From Rallus limicola (lineage: Eukaryota > Chordata > Aves > Gruiformes > Rallidae), in assembly GCA_022605955.1 (NCBI GenBank), contig JAKCOZ010000239.1, positions 186,001 through 250,000 on the forward strand: 64,000 nucleotides of DNA. The letters run 5' to 3'. The notes under the pieces were generated by a model. The model made no database searches and was not told the origin of the DNA. It saw nothing but the letters and a program-made list of their open reading frames with translations. Positions 24,000 through 36,800 of this stretch are shown here, one piece after another. Made by a program: the position numbers and the translations under genes. Positions within the stretch are counted from its first letter, which is position 1. Each line of letters begins with the position of its first letter.

Positions 24000-26900
24000 A
24001 GGCATAGCTTGTCTGAAACCTCCTAACAGGACACACAAGCAGACCCTGTCACTTTGGCTCTCAGCCTTTTCCTTTGCCTGGAAAGAGGGAACATGCCTGG
24101 AACCTCCTACGGTGCTTTTCTCGGCCCTAGCAGACTGCAGTTCAAAACATGCTAAACGTCCAGCAATAACTCCCAAAGTAAAGAAGCTAGGACTGAAAGG
24201 CATAGCTTGTCTGAAACCTCCTAACAGGACACACAAGCTGACCCTGTCACTTTGGCTCTCAGCCTTTTCCTTTGCCTGGAAAGAGGGAACATGCCTGGAA
24301 CCTCCTACGGTGCTTTTCTCGGCCCTAGCAGACTGCAGTTCAAAACATGCTAAACGTCCAGCAATAACTCCCAAAGTAAAGAAGCTAGGATTGAAAGGCA
24401 TAGCTTGTCTGAAACCTCCTAACAGGACACACAAGCAGACCCTGTCACTTTGGCTCTCAGCCTTTTCCTTTGCCTGGAAAGAGGGAACATGCCTGGAAGC
24501 TCCTACGGTGCTTTTCTCGGCCCTAGCAGACTGCAGTTCAAAACATGCTAAACGTCCAGCAATAACTCCCAAAGTAAAGAAGCTAGGACTGAAAGGCATA
24601 GCTTGTCTGAAACCTCCTAACAGGACACACAAGCAGACCCTGTCACTTTGGCTCTCAGCCTTTTCCTTTGCCTGGAAAGAGGGAACATGCCTGGAACCTC
24701 CTACGGTGCTTTTCTCGGCCCTAGCAGACTGCAGTTCAAAACATGCTAAACGTCCAGCAATAACTCCCAAAGTAAAGAAGCTAGGCATGAAAGGCATAGC
24801 TTGTCTGAAACCTCCTAACAGGACACACAAGCAGACCCTGTCACTTTGGCTCTCAGCCTTTTCCTTTGCCTGGAAAGAGGGAACATGCCTGGAACCTCCT
24901 ACGGTGCTTTTCTCGGCCCTAGCAGACTGCAGTTCAAAACATGCTAAACGTCCAGCAATAACTCCCAAAGTAAAGAAGCTAGGCATGAAAGGCATAGCTT
25001 GTCTGAAACCTCCTAACAGGACACACAAGCAGACCCTGTCACTTTGGCTCTCAGCCTTTTCCTTTGCCTGGAAAGAGGGAACATGCCTGGAACCTCCTAC
25101 GGTGCTTTTCTCGGCCCTAGCAGACTGCAGTTCAAAACATGCTAAACGTCCAGCAATAACTCCCAAAGTAAAGAAGCTAGGACTGAAAGGCATAGCTTGT
25201 CTGAAACCTCCTAACAGGACACACAAGCTGACCCTGTCACTTTGGCTCTCAGCCTTTTCCTTTGCCTGGAAAGAGGGAACATGCCTGGAACCTCCTACGG
25301 TGCTTTTCTCGGCCCTAGCAGACTGCAGTTCAAAACATGCTAAACGTCCAGCAATAACTCCCAAAGTAAAGAAGCTAGGATTGAAAGGCATAGCTTGTCT
25401 GAAACCTCCTAACAGGACACACAAGCTGACCCTGTCACTTTGGCTCTCAGCCTTTTCCTTTGCCTGGAAAGAGGGAACATGCCTGGAACCTCCTACGGTG
25501 CTTTTCTCGGCCCTAGCAGACTGCAGTTCAAAACATGCTAAACGTCCAGCAATAACTCCCAAAGTAAAGAAGCTAGGACTGAAAGGCATAGCTTGTCTGA
25601 AACCTCCTAACAGGACACACAAGCTGACCCTGTCACTTTGGCTCTCAGCCTTTTCCTTTGCCTGGAAAGAGGGAACATGCCTGGAACCTCCTACGGTGCT
25701 TTTCTCGGCCCTAGCAGACTGCAGTTCAAAACTTGCTAAACGTCCAGCAATAACTCCCAAAGTAAAGAAGCTAGGACTGAAAGGCATAGCTTGTCTGAAA
25801 CCTCCTAACAGGACACACAAGCAGACCCTGTCACTTTGGCTCTCAGCCTTTTCCTTTGCATGGAAAGAGGGAACATGCCTGGAACCTCCTACGGTGCTTT
25901 TCTCGGCCCTAGCAGACTGCAGTTCAAAACATGCTAAACGTCCAGCAATAACTCCCAAAGTAAAGAAGCTAGGACTGAAAGGCATAGCTTGTCTGAAACC
26001 TCCTAACAGGACACACAAGCAGACCCTGTCACTTTGGCTCTCAGCCTTTTCCTTTGCCTGGAAAGAGGGAACATGCCTGGAAGCTCCTACGGTGCTTTTC
26101 TCGGCCCTAGCAGACTGCAGTTCAAAACATGCTAAACGTCCAGCAATAACTCCCAAAGTAAAGAAGCTAGGCATGAAAGGCATAGCTTGTCTGAAACCTC
26201 CTAACAGGACACACAAGCAGACCCTGTCACTTTGGCTCTCAGCCTTTTCCTTTGCCTGGAAAGAAGGAACATACCTGCTACCTCCTACAGTGCTTTTCTC
26301 GGCCCTAGCAGACTGCAGTTCAAAACATGCTAAACGTCCAGCAATAACTCCCAAAGTAAAGAAGCTAGGACTGAAAGGCATAGCTTGTCTGAAACCTCCT
26401 AACAGGACACACAAGCAGACCCTGTCACTTTGGCTCTCAGCCTTTTCCTTTGCCTGGAAAGAGGGAACATGCCTGGAACCTCCTACGGTGCTTTTCTCGG
26501 CCCTAGCAGACTGCAGTTCAAAACATGCTAAACGTCCAGCAATAACTCCCAAAGTAAAGAAGCTAGGCATGAAGGGCATAGCTTGTCTGAAACCTCCTAA
26601 CAGGAAACACAAGCAGACCCTGTCACTTTGGCTCTCAGCATTTTCCTTTGCCTGGAAAGAAGGAACATACCTGCTACCTCCTACAGTGCTTTTCTCGGCC
26701 CTAGCAGACTGCAGTTCAAAACATGCTAAACGTCCAGCAATAACTCCCAAAGTAAAGAAGCTAGGACTGAAAGGCATAGCTTGTCTGAAACCTCCTAACA
26801 GGACACACAAGCTGACCCTGTCACTTTGGCTCTCAGCCTTTTCCTTTGCCTGGAAAGAGGGAACATGCCTGGAACCTCCTACGGTGCTTTTCTCGGCCCT

Positions 26901-27750
26901 AGCAGACTGCAGTTCAAAACATGCTAAACGTCCAGCAATAACTCCCAAAGTAAAGAAGCTAGGATTGAAAGGCATAGCTTGTCTGAAACCTCCTAACAGG
27001 ACACACAAGTAGACTCTGTCACTTTGGCTCTCAGCCTTTTCCTTTGCCTGGAAAGAGGGAACATGCCTGGAACCTCCTACGGTGCTTTTCTCGGCCCTAG
27101 CAGACTGCAGTTCAAAACATGCTAAACGTCCAGCAATAACTCCCAAAGTAAAGAAGCTAGGACTGAAAGGCATAGCTTGTCTGAAACCTCCTAACAGGAC
27201 ACACAAGCAGACCCTGTCACTTTGGCTCTCAGCCTTTTCCTTTGCCTGGAAAGAGGGAACATGCCTGGAACCTCCTACGGTGCTTTTCTCGGCCCTAGCA
27301 GACTGCAGTTCAAAACATGCTAAACGTCCAGCAATAACTCCCAAAGTAAAGAAGCTAGGCATGAAAGGCATAGCTTGTCTGAAACCTCCTAACAGGACAC
27401 ACAAGCAGACTCTGTCACTTTGGCTCTCAGCCTTTTCCTTTGCCTGGAAAGAGGGAACATGCCTGGAACCTCCTACGGTGCTTTTCTCGGCCCTAGCAGA
27501 CTGCAGTTCAAAACATGCTAAACGTCCAGCAATAACTCCCAAAGTAAAGAAGCTAGGACTGAAAGGCATAGCTTGTCTGAAACCTCCTAACAGGACACAC
27601 AAGCAGACCCTGTCACTTTGGCTCTCAGCCTTTTCCTTTGCCTGGAAAGAGGGAACATGCCTGGAACCTCCTACGGTGCTTTTCTCGGCCCTAGCAGACT
27701 GCAGTTCAAAACATGCTAAACGTCCAGCAATAACTCCCAAAGTAAAGAAG
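24000..27750 (+). repeat. Long duplication, copy 1 (19 monomers)
   Basis: The class order from about 24.0 to 27.75 kb recurs at about 33.9-37.45 kb. Aligned rare markers include ATTG at 24391/34291 (offset 9900), AAACTTGC at 25731/35433, TTGCATGG at 25859/35561 and GAAGGGCATA with AGGAAACAC at 26571/36273 (offset 9702). The offset falls from 50 to 49 monomers because copy 2 lost one monomer near 34.9 kb. This copy contains the private TAG change at 27010. Confidence 0.88.
27010..27012 (+). other. Private substitution creating TAG in the plus-strand open frame
   Basis: AAGTAGACTCTG replaces AAGCAGACTCTG. The duplicate copy at about 36709 keeps CAG, so the change happened after the duplication. 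From 27013 to the right end of the window I found no further stop in this frame, leaving about 36.99 kb open. This shows how rarely the frame is closed in the array and does not support a gene. Confidence 0.88.
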
Positions 27751-27839
27751 CTAGGACTGAAAGGCATAGCTTGTCTGAAACCTCCTAACAGGACACACAA
27801 GCAGACCCTGTCACTTTGGCTCTCAGCCTTTTCCTTTGC

Positions 27840-29300
27840 CTGGAAAGAGGGAACATGCCTGGAAGCTCCTACGGTGCTTTTCTCGGCCCTAGCAGACTGC
27901 AGTTCAAAACATGCTAAACGTCCAGCAATAACTCCCAAAGTAAAGAAGCTAGGCATGAAAGGCATAGCTTGTCTGAAACCTCCTAACAGGACACACAAGC
28001 AGACCCTGTCACTTTGGCTCTCAGCCTTTTCCTTTGCCTGGAAAGAAGGAACATACCTGCTACCTATAAAAGTGCTTTTCTCGGCCCTAGCAGACTGCAG
28101 TTCAAAACATGCTAAACGTCCAGCAATAACTGCTAAAGTAAAGAAGCTAGGCATGAAAGGCATAGCTTGTCTGAAACCTCCTAACAGGACACACAAGCAG
28201 ACTCTGTCACTTTGGCTCTCAGCCTTTTCCTTTGCCTGGAAAGAGGGAACATGCCTGGAACCTCCTACGGTGCTTTTCTCGGCCCTAGCAGACTGCAGTT
28301 CAAAACATGCTAAACGTCCAGCAATAACTCCCAAAGTAAAGAAGCTAGGACTGAAAGGCATAGCTTGTCTGAAACCTCCTAACAGGACACACAAGCAGAC
28401 CCTGTCACTTTGGCTCTCAGCCTTTTCCTTTGCCTGGAAAGAGGGAACATGCCTGGAACCTCCTACGGTGCTTTTCTCGGCCCTAGCAGACTGCAGTTCA
28501 AAACATGCTAAACGTCCAGCAATAACTCCCAAAGTAAAGAAGCTAGGACTGAAAGGCATAGCTTGTCTGAAACCTCCTAACAGGACACACAAGCTGACCC
28601 TGTCACTTTGGCTCTCAGCCTTTTCCTTTGCCTGGAAAGAGGGAACATGCCTGGAACCTCCTACGGTGCTTTTCTCGGCCCTAGCAGACTGCAGTTCAAA
28701 ACATGCTAAACGTCCAGCAATAACTCCCAAAGTAAAGAAGCTAGGATTGAAAGGCATAGCTTGTCTGAAACCTCCTAACAGGACACACAAGCAGACCCTG
28801 TCACTTTGGCTCTCAGCCTTTTCCTTTGCCTGGAAAGAGGGAACATGCCTGGAACATCCTACGGTGCTTTTATCGGCCCTAGCAGACTGCAGTTCAAAAC
28901 TTGCTAAACGTCCAGCAATAACTCCCAAAGTAAAGAAGCTAGGACTGAAAGGCATAGCTTGTCTGAAACCTCCTAACAGGACACACAAGCAGACCCTGTC
29001 ACTTTGGCTCTCAGCCTTTTCCTTTGCCTGGAAAGAAGGAACATACCTGCTACCTCCTACGGTGCTTTTCTCGGCCCTAGCAGACTGCAGTTCAAAACAT
29101 GCTAAACGTCCAGCAATAACTCCCAAAGTAAAGAAGCTAGGACTGAAAGGCATAGCTTGTCTGAAACCTCCTAACAGGAAACACAAGCAGACCCTGTCAC
29201 TTTGGCTCTCAGCCTTTTCCTTTGCCTGGAAAGAGGGAACATGCCTGGAACCTCCTACGGTGCTTTTCTCGGCCCTAGCAGACTGCAGTTCAAAACATGC
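27840..29300 (+). repeat. TATAAAAG to GGAACATCC segment, copy 2 (without the three-monomer insertion)
   Basis: TATAAAAG at 28065, TGCTAAAG next, then ACTG, ACTG with CTGACC, ATTG with GGAACATCC (28851), TTTTATCGG, AAACTTGC and AGGAAACAC. It parallels 15.0-17.0 kb with a 65-monomer offset before, and a 62-monomer offset after, the insertion described at 15.79-16.38 kb. Confidence 0.8.
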
Positions 29301-30356
29301 TAAACGTCCAGCAATAACTCCCAAAGTAAAGAAGCTAGGATTGAAAGGCATAGCTTGTCTGAAACCTCCTAACAGGACACACAAGCAGACCCTGTCACTT
29401 TGGCTCTCAGCCTTTTCCTTTGCCTGGAAAGAGGGAACATGCCTGGAAGCTCCTACGGTGCTTTTCTCGGCCCTAGCAGACTGCAGTTCAAAACATGCTA
29501 AACGTCCAGCAATAACTCCCAAAGTAAAGAAGCTAGGACTGAAAGGCATAGCTTGTCTGAAACCTCCTAACAGGACACACAAGCAGACCCTGTCACTTTG
29601 GCTCTCAGCCTTTTCCTTTGCCTGGAAAGAGGGAACATGCCTGGAACCTCCTACGGTGCTTTTCTCGGCCCTAGCAGACTGCAGTTCAAAACATGCTAAA
29701 CGTCCAGCAATAACTCCCAAAGTAAAGAAGCTAGGCATGAAAGGCATAGCTTGTCTGAAACCTCCTAACAGGACACACAAGCAGACCCTGTCACTTTGGC
29801 TCTCAGCCTTTTCCTTTGCCTGGAAAGAGGGAACATGCCTGGAACCTCCTACGGTGCTTTTCTCGGCCCTAGCAGACTGCAGTTCAAAACATGCTAAACG
29901 TCCAGCAATAACTCCCAAAGTAAAGAAGCTAGGCATGAAAGGCATAGCTTGTCTGAAACCTCCTAACAGGACACACAAGCAGACCCTGTCACTTTGGCTC
30001 TCAGCCTTTTCCTTTGCCTGGAAAGAAGGAACATACCTGCTACCTCCTACAGTGCTTTTCTCGGCCCTAGCAGACTGCAGTTCAAAACACGCTAAACGTC
30101 CAGCAATAACTCCCAAAGTAAAGAAGCTAGGCATGAAAGGCATAGCTTGTCTGAAACCTCCTAACAGGACACACAAGCAGACCCTGTCACTTTGGCTCTC
30201 AGCCTTTTCCTTTGCCTGGAAAGAAGGAACATACCTGCTACCTCCTACAGTGCTTTTCTCGGCCCTAGCAGACTGCAGTTCAAAACATGCTAAACGTCCA
30301 GCAATAACTCCCAAAGTAAAGAAGCTAGGACTGAAAGGCATAGCTTGTCTGAAACC

Positions 30357-32732
30357 TTATAACAGGACACACAAGCAGACCCTGTCACTTTGGCTCTCAG
30401 CCTTTTCCTTTGCCTGGAAAGAGGGAACATGCCTGGAACCTCCTACGGTGCTTTTCTCGGCCCTAGCAGACTGCAGTTCAAAACATGCTAAACGTCCAGC
30501 AATAACTCCCAAAGTAAAGAAGCTAGGCATGAAATGCATAGCTTGTCTGAAACCTCCTAACAGGACACACAAGCAGACCCTGTCACTTTGGCTCTCAGCC
30601 TTTTCCTTTGCCTGGAAAGAGGGAACATACCTGCTACCTATAAAAGTGCTTTTCTCGGCCCTAGCAGACTGCAGTTCAAAACATGCTAAACGTCCAGCAA
30701 TAACTGCTAAAGTAAAGAAGCTAGGCATGAAAGGCATAGCTTGTCTGAAACCTCCTAACAGGACACACAAGCAGACTCTGTCACTTTGGCTCTCAGCCTT
30801 TTCCTTTACCTGGAAAGAGGGAACATGCCTGGAACCTCCTACGGTGCTTTTCTCGGCCCTAGCAGACTGCAGTTCAAAACATGCTAAACGTCCAGCAATA
30901 ACTCCCAAAGTAAAGAAGCTAGGACTGAAAGGCATAGCTTGTCTGAAACCTCCTAACAGGACACACAAGCAGACCCTGTCACTTTGGCTCTCAGCCTTTT
31001 CCTTTGCCTGGAAAGAGGGAACATGCCTGGAACCTCCTACGGTGCTTTTCTCGGCCCTAGCAGACTGCAGTTCAAAACATGCTAAACGTCCAGCAATAAC
31101 TCCCAAAGTAAAGAAGCTAGGACTGAAAGGCATAGCTTGTCTGAAACCTCCTAACAGGACACACAAGCTGACCCTGTCACTTTGGCTCTCAGCCTTTTCC
31201 TTTGCCTGGAAAGAGGGAACATGCCTGGAACCTCCTACGGTGCTTTTCTCGGCCCTAGCAGACTGCAGTTCAAAACATGCTAAACATCCAGCAATAACTC
31301 CCAAAGTAAAGAAGCTAGGCATGAAAGGCATAGCTTGTCTGAAACCTCCTAACAGGACACACAAGCAGACTCTGTCACTTTGGCTCTCAGCCTTTTCCTT
31401 TGCCTGGATAGAGGGAACATGCCTGGAACCTCCTACGGTGCTTTTCTCGGCCCTAGCAGACTGCAGTTCAAAACATGCTAAACGTCCAGCAATAACTCCC
31501 AAAGTAAAGAAGCTAGGACTGAAAGGCATAGCTTGTCTGAAACCTCCTAACAGGACACACAAGCTGACCCTGTCACTTTGGCTCTCAGCCTTTTCCTTTG
31601 CCTGGAAAGAGGGAACATGCCTGGAACCTCCTACGGTGCTTTTCTCGGCCCTAGCAGACTGCAGTTCAAAACATGCTAAACGTCCAGCAATAACTCCCAA
31701 AGTAAAGAAGCTAGGCATGAAAGGCATAGCTTGTCTGAAACCTCCTAACAGGACACACAAGCAGACCCTGTCACTTTGGCTCTCAGCCTTTTCCTTTGCC
31801 TGGAAAGAGGGAACATGCCTGGAAGCTCCTACGGTGCTTTTCTCGGCCCTAGCAGACTGCAGTTCAAAACATGCTAAACGTCCAGCAATAACTCCCAAAG
31901 TAAAGAAGCTAGGACTGAAAGGCATAGCTTGTCTGAAACCTCCTAACAGGACACACAAGCAGACCCTGTCACTTTGGCTCTCAGCCTTTTCCTTTGACTG
32001 GAAAGAGGGAACATGCCTGGAACCTCCTACGGTGCTTTTCTCGGCCCTAGCAGACTGCAGTTCAAAACATGCTAAACGTCCAGCAATAACTCCCAAAGTA
32101 AAGAAGCTAGGCATGAAAGGCATAGCTTGTCTGAAACCTCCTAACAGGACACACAAGCAGACCCTGTCACTTTGGCTCTCAGCCTTTTCCTTTGCCTGGA
32201 AAGAGGGAACATGCCTGGAACCTCCTACGGTGCTTTTCTCGGCCCTAGCACACTGCAGTTCAAAACATGCTAAACGTCCAGCAATAACTCCCAAAGTAAA
32301 GAAGCTAGGCATGAAAGGCATAGCTTGTCTGAAACCTCCTAAAAGGACACACAAGCAGACCCTGTCACTTTGGCTCTCAGCCTTTTCCTTTGCCTGGAAA
32401 GAAGGAACATACCTGCTACCTCCTACAGTGCTTTTCTCGGCCCTAGCAGACTGCAGTTCAAAACACGCTAAACGTCCAGCAATAACTCCCAAAGTAAAGA
32501 AGCTAGGCATGAAAGGCATAGCTTGTCTGAAACCTCCTAACAGGACACACAAGCAGACCCTGTCACTTTGGCTCTCAGCCTTTTCCTTTGCCTGGAAAGA
32601 AGGAACATACCTGCTACCTCCTACAGTGCTTTTCTCGGCCCTAGCAGACTGCAGTTCAAAACATGCTAAACGTCCAGCAATAACTCCCAAAGTAAAGAAG
32701 CTAGGCATGAAAGGCATAGCTTGTCTGAAATC
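30357..32732 (+). repeat. 12-monomer block with the shared tail (copy 3)
   Basis: The block is bounded by TTATAA markers. The tail from 31282 repeats AAACATCC, GGATAGAGG, TTTGACTGG (31991) and CTAAAAGGAC (32339), each 10098 bases (51 monomers) from copy 2. Differences from copies 1 and 2: the head holds a hybrid TATAAAAG monomer (30619-30646, GAGGG with TACCTGC), GAAATGCATA occurs near the head (30531) instead of the tail, and CACTGCAG (32251) is shared only with 17401. Confidence 0.85.
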
Positions 32733-33899
32733 TTATAACAGGACACACAAGCAGACCCTGTCACTTTGGCTCTCAGCCTTTTCCTTTGCCTGGAAAGAGG
32801 GAACATGCCTGGAACCTCCTACGGTGCTTTTCTCGGCCCTAGCAGACTGCAGTTCAAAACATGCTAAACGTCCAGCAATAACTCCCAAAGTAAAGAAGCT
32901 AGGACTGAAAGGCATAGCTTGTCTGAAACCTCCTAACAGGACACACAAGCAGACCCTGTCACTTTGGCTCTCAGCCTTTTCCTTTGCCTGGAAAGAAGGA
33001 ACATACCTGCTACCTATAAAAGTGCTTTTCTCGGCCCTAGCAGACTGCAGTTCAAAACATGCTAAACGTCCAGCAATAACTGCTAAAGTAAAGAAGCTAG
33101 GCATGAAAGGCATAGCTTGTCTGAAACCTCCTAACAGGACACACAAGCAGACTCTGTCACTTTGGCTCTCAGCCTTTTCCTTTACCTGGAAAGAGGGAAC
33201 ATGCCTGGAACTTCCTACGGTGCTTTTCTCGGCCCTAGCAGACTGCAGTTCAAAACATGCTAAACGTCCAGCAATAACTCCCAAAGTAAAGAAGCTAGGA
33301 CTGAAAGGCATAGCTTGTCTGAAACCTCCTAACAGGACACACAAGCAGACCCTGTCACTTTGGCTCTCAGCCTTTTCCTTTGCCTGGAAAGAGGGAACAT
33401 GCCTGGAACCTCCTACGGTGCTTTTCTCGGCCCTAGCAGACTGCAGTTCAAAACATGCTAAACGTCCAGCAATAACTCCCAAAGTAAAGAAGCTAGGACT
33501 GAAAGGCATAGCTTGTCTGAAACCTCCTAACAGGACACACAAGCTGACCCTGTCACTTTGGCTCTCAGCCTTTTCCTTTGCCTGGAAAGAGGGAACATGC
33601 CTGGAACCTCCTACGGTGCTTTTCTCGGCCCTAGCATACTGCAGTTCAAAACATGCTAAACGTCCAGCAATAACTCCCAAAGTAAAGAAGCTAGGCATGA
33701 AAGGCATAGCTTGTCTGAAACCTCCTAACAGGACACACAAGCAGACCCTGTCACTTTGGCTCTCAGCCTTTTCCTTTGCCTGGAAAGAGGGAACATGCCT
33801 GGAAGCTCCTACGGTGCTTTTCTCGGCCCTAGCAGACTGCAGTTCAAAACATGCTAAACGTCCAGCAATAACTCCCAAAGTAAAGAAGCTAGGCATGAA

Positions 33900-36800
33900 A
33901 GGCATAGCTTGTCTGAAACCTCCTAACAGGACACACAAGCAGACCCTGTCACTTTGGCTCTCAGCCTTTTCCTTTGCCTGGAAAGAGGGAACATGCCTGG
34001 AACCTCCTACGGTGCTTTTCTCGGCCCTAGCAGACTGCAGTTCAAAACATGCTAAACGTCCAGCAATAACTCCCAAAGTAAAGAAGCTAGGACTGAAAGG
34101 CATAGCTTGTCTGAAACCTCCTAACAGGACACACAAGCTGACCCTGTCACTTTGGCTCTCAGCCTTTTCCTTTGCCTGGAAAGAGGGAACATGCCTGGAA
34201 CCTCCTACGGTGCTTTTCTCGGCCCTAGCAGACTGCAGTTCAAAACATGCTAAACGTCCAGCAATAACTCCCAAAGTAAAGAAGCTAGGATTGAAAGGCA
34301 TAGCTTGTCTGAAACCTCCTAACAGGACACACAAGCAGACCCTGTCACTTTGGCTCTCAGCCTTTTCCTTTGCCTGGAAAGAGGGAACATGCCTGGAAGA
34401 TCCTACGGTGCTTTTCTCGGCCCTAGCAGACTGCAGTTCAAAACATGCTAAACGTCCAGCAATAACTCCCAAAGTAAAGAAGCTAGGACTGAAAGGCATA
34501 GCTTGTCTGAAACCTCCTAACAGGACACACAAGCAGACCCTGTCACTTTGGCTCTCAGCCTTTTCCTTTGCCTGGAAAGAGGGAACATGCCTGGAACCTC
34601 CTACGGTGCTTTTCTCGGCCCTAGCAGACTGCAGTTCAAAACATGCTAAACGTCCAGCAATAACTCCCAAAGTAAAGAAGCTAGGCATGAAAGGCATAGC
34701 TTGTCTGAAACCTCCTAACAGGACACACAAGCAGACCCTGTCACTTTGGCTCTCAGCCTTTTCCTTTGCCTGGAAAGAGGGAACATGCCTGGAACCTCCT
34801 ACGGTGCTTTTCTCGGCCCTAGCAGACTGCAGTTCAAAACATGCTAAACGTCCAGCAATAACTCCCAAAGTAAAGAAGCTAGGCATGAAAGGCATAGCTT
34901 GTCTGAAACCTCCTAACAGGACACACAAGCTGACCCTGTCACTTTGGCTCTCAGCCTTTTCCTTTGCCTGGAAAGAGGGAACATGCCTGGAACCTCCTAC
35001 GGTGCTTTTCTCGGCCCTAGCAGACTGCAGTTCAAAACATGCTAAACGTCCAGCAATAACTCCCAAAGTAAAGAAGCTAGGATTGAAAGGCATAGCTTGT
35101 CTGAAACCTCCTAACAGGACACACAAGCTGACCCTGTCACTTTGGCTCTCAGCCTTTTCCTTTGCCTGGAAAGAGGGAACATGCCTGGAACCTCCTACGG
35201 TGCTTTTCTCGGCCCTAGCAGACTGCAGTTCAAAACATGCTAAACGTCCAGCAATAACTCCCAAAGTAAAGAAGCTAGGACTGAAAGGCATAGCTTGTCT
35301 GAAACCTCCTAACAGGACACACAAGCTGACCCTGTCACTTTGGCTCTCAGCCTTTTCCTTTGCCTGGAAAGAGGGAACATGCCTGGAACCTCCTACGGTG
35401 CTTTTCTCGGCCCTAGCAGACTGCAGTTCAAAACTTGCTAAACGTCCAGCAATAACTCCCAAAGTAAAGAAGCTAGGACTGAAAGGCATAGCTTGTCTGA
35501 AACCTCCTAACAGGACACACAAGCAGACCCTGTCACTTTGGCTCTCAGCCTTTTCCTTTGCATGGAAAGAGGGAACATGCCTGGAACCTCCTACGGTGCT
35601 TTTCTCGGCCCTAGCAGACTGCAGTTCAAAACATGCTAAACGTCCAGCAATAACTCCCAAAGTAAAGAAGCTAGGACTGAAAGGCATAGCTTGTCTGAAA
35701 CCTCCTAACAGGACACACAAGCAGACCCTGTCACTTTGGCTCTCAGCCTTTTCCTTTGCCTGGAAAGAGGGAACATGCCTGGAAGCTCCTACGGTGCTTT
35801 TCTCGGCCCTAGCAGACTGCAGTTCAAAACATGCTAAACGTCCAGCAATAACTCCCAAAGTAAAGAAGCTAGGCATGAAAGGCATAGCTTGTCTGAAACC
35901 TCCTAACAGGACACACAAGCAGACCCTGTCACTTTGGCTCTCAGCCTTTTCCTTTGCCTGGAAAGAAGGAACATACCTGCTACCTCCTACAGTGCTTTTC
36001 TCGGCCCTAGCAGACTGCAGTTCAAAACATGCTAAACGTCCAGCAATAACTCCCAAAGTAAAGAAGCTAGGACTGAAAGGCATAGCTTGTCTGAAACCTC
36101 CTAACAGGACACACAAGCAGACCCTGTCACTTTGGCTCTCAGCCTTTTCCTTTGCCTGGAAAGAGGGAACATGCCTGGAACCTCCTACGGTGCTTTTCTC
36201 GGCCCTAGCAGACTGCAGTTCAAAACATGCTAAACGTCCAGCAATAACTCCCAAAGTAAAGAAGCTAGGCATGAAGGGCATAGCTTGTCTGAAACATCCT
36301 AACAGGAAACACAAGCAGACCCTGTCACTTTGGCTCTCAGCCTTTTCCTTTGCCTGGAAAGAAGGAACATACCTGCTACCTCCTACAGTGCTTTTCTCGG
36401 CCCTAGCAGACTGCAGTTCAAAACATGCTAAACGTCCAGCAATAACTCCCAAAGTAAAGAAGCTAGGACTGAAAGGCATAGCTTGTCTGAAACCTCCTAA
36501 CAGGACACACAAGCTGACCCTGTCACTTTGGCTCTCAGCCTTTTCCTTTGCCTGGAAAGAGGGAACATGCCTGGAACCTCCTACGGTGCTTTTCTCGGCC
36601 CTAGCAGACTGCAGTTCAAAACATGCTAAACGTCCAGCAATAACTCCCAAAGTAAAGAAGCTAGGATTGAAAGGCATAGCTTGTCTGAAACCTCCTAACA
36701 GGACACACAAGCAGACTCTGTCACTTTGGCTCTCAGCCTTTTCCTTTGCCTGGAAAGAGGGAACATGCCTGGAACCTCCTACGGTGCTTTTCTCGGCCCT

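Noticed and set aside
153..27012. Plus-strand open reading frames of 1202 to 5322 codons as repeat-protein genes
   Set aside because: They follow from a 198-bp period being a multiple of 3. They begin and end wherever an indel or chance stop falls, have no unique N- or C-terminus, no promoter or splice context, and many amino-acid-changing variants. An equally long frame is open on the other strand.
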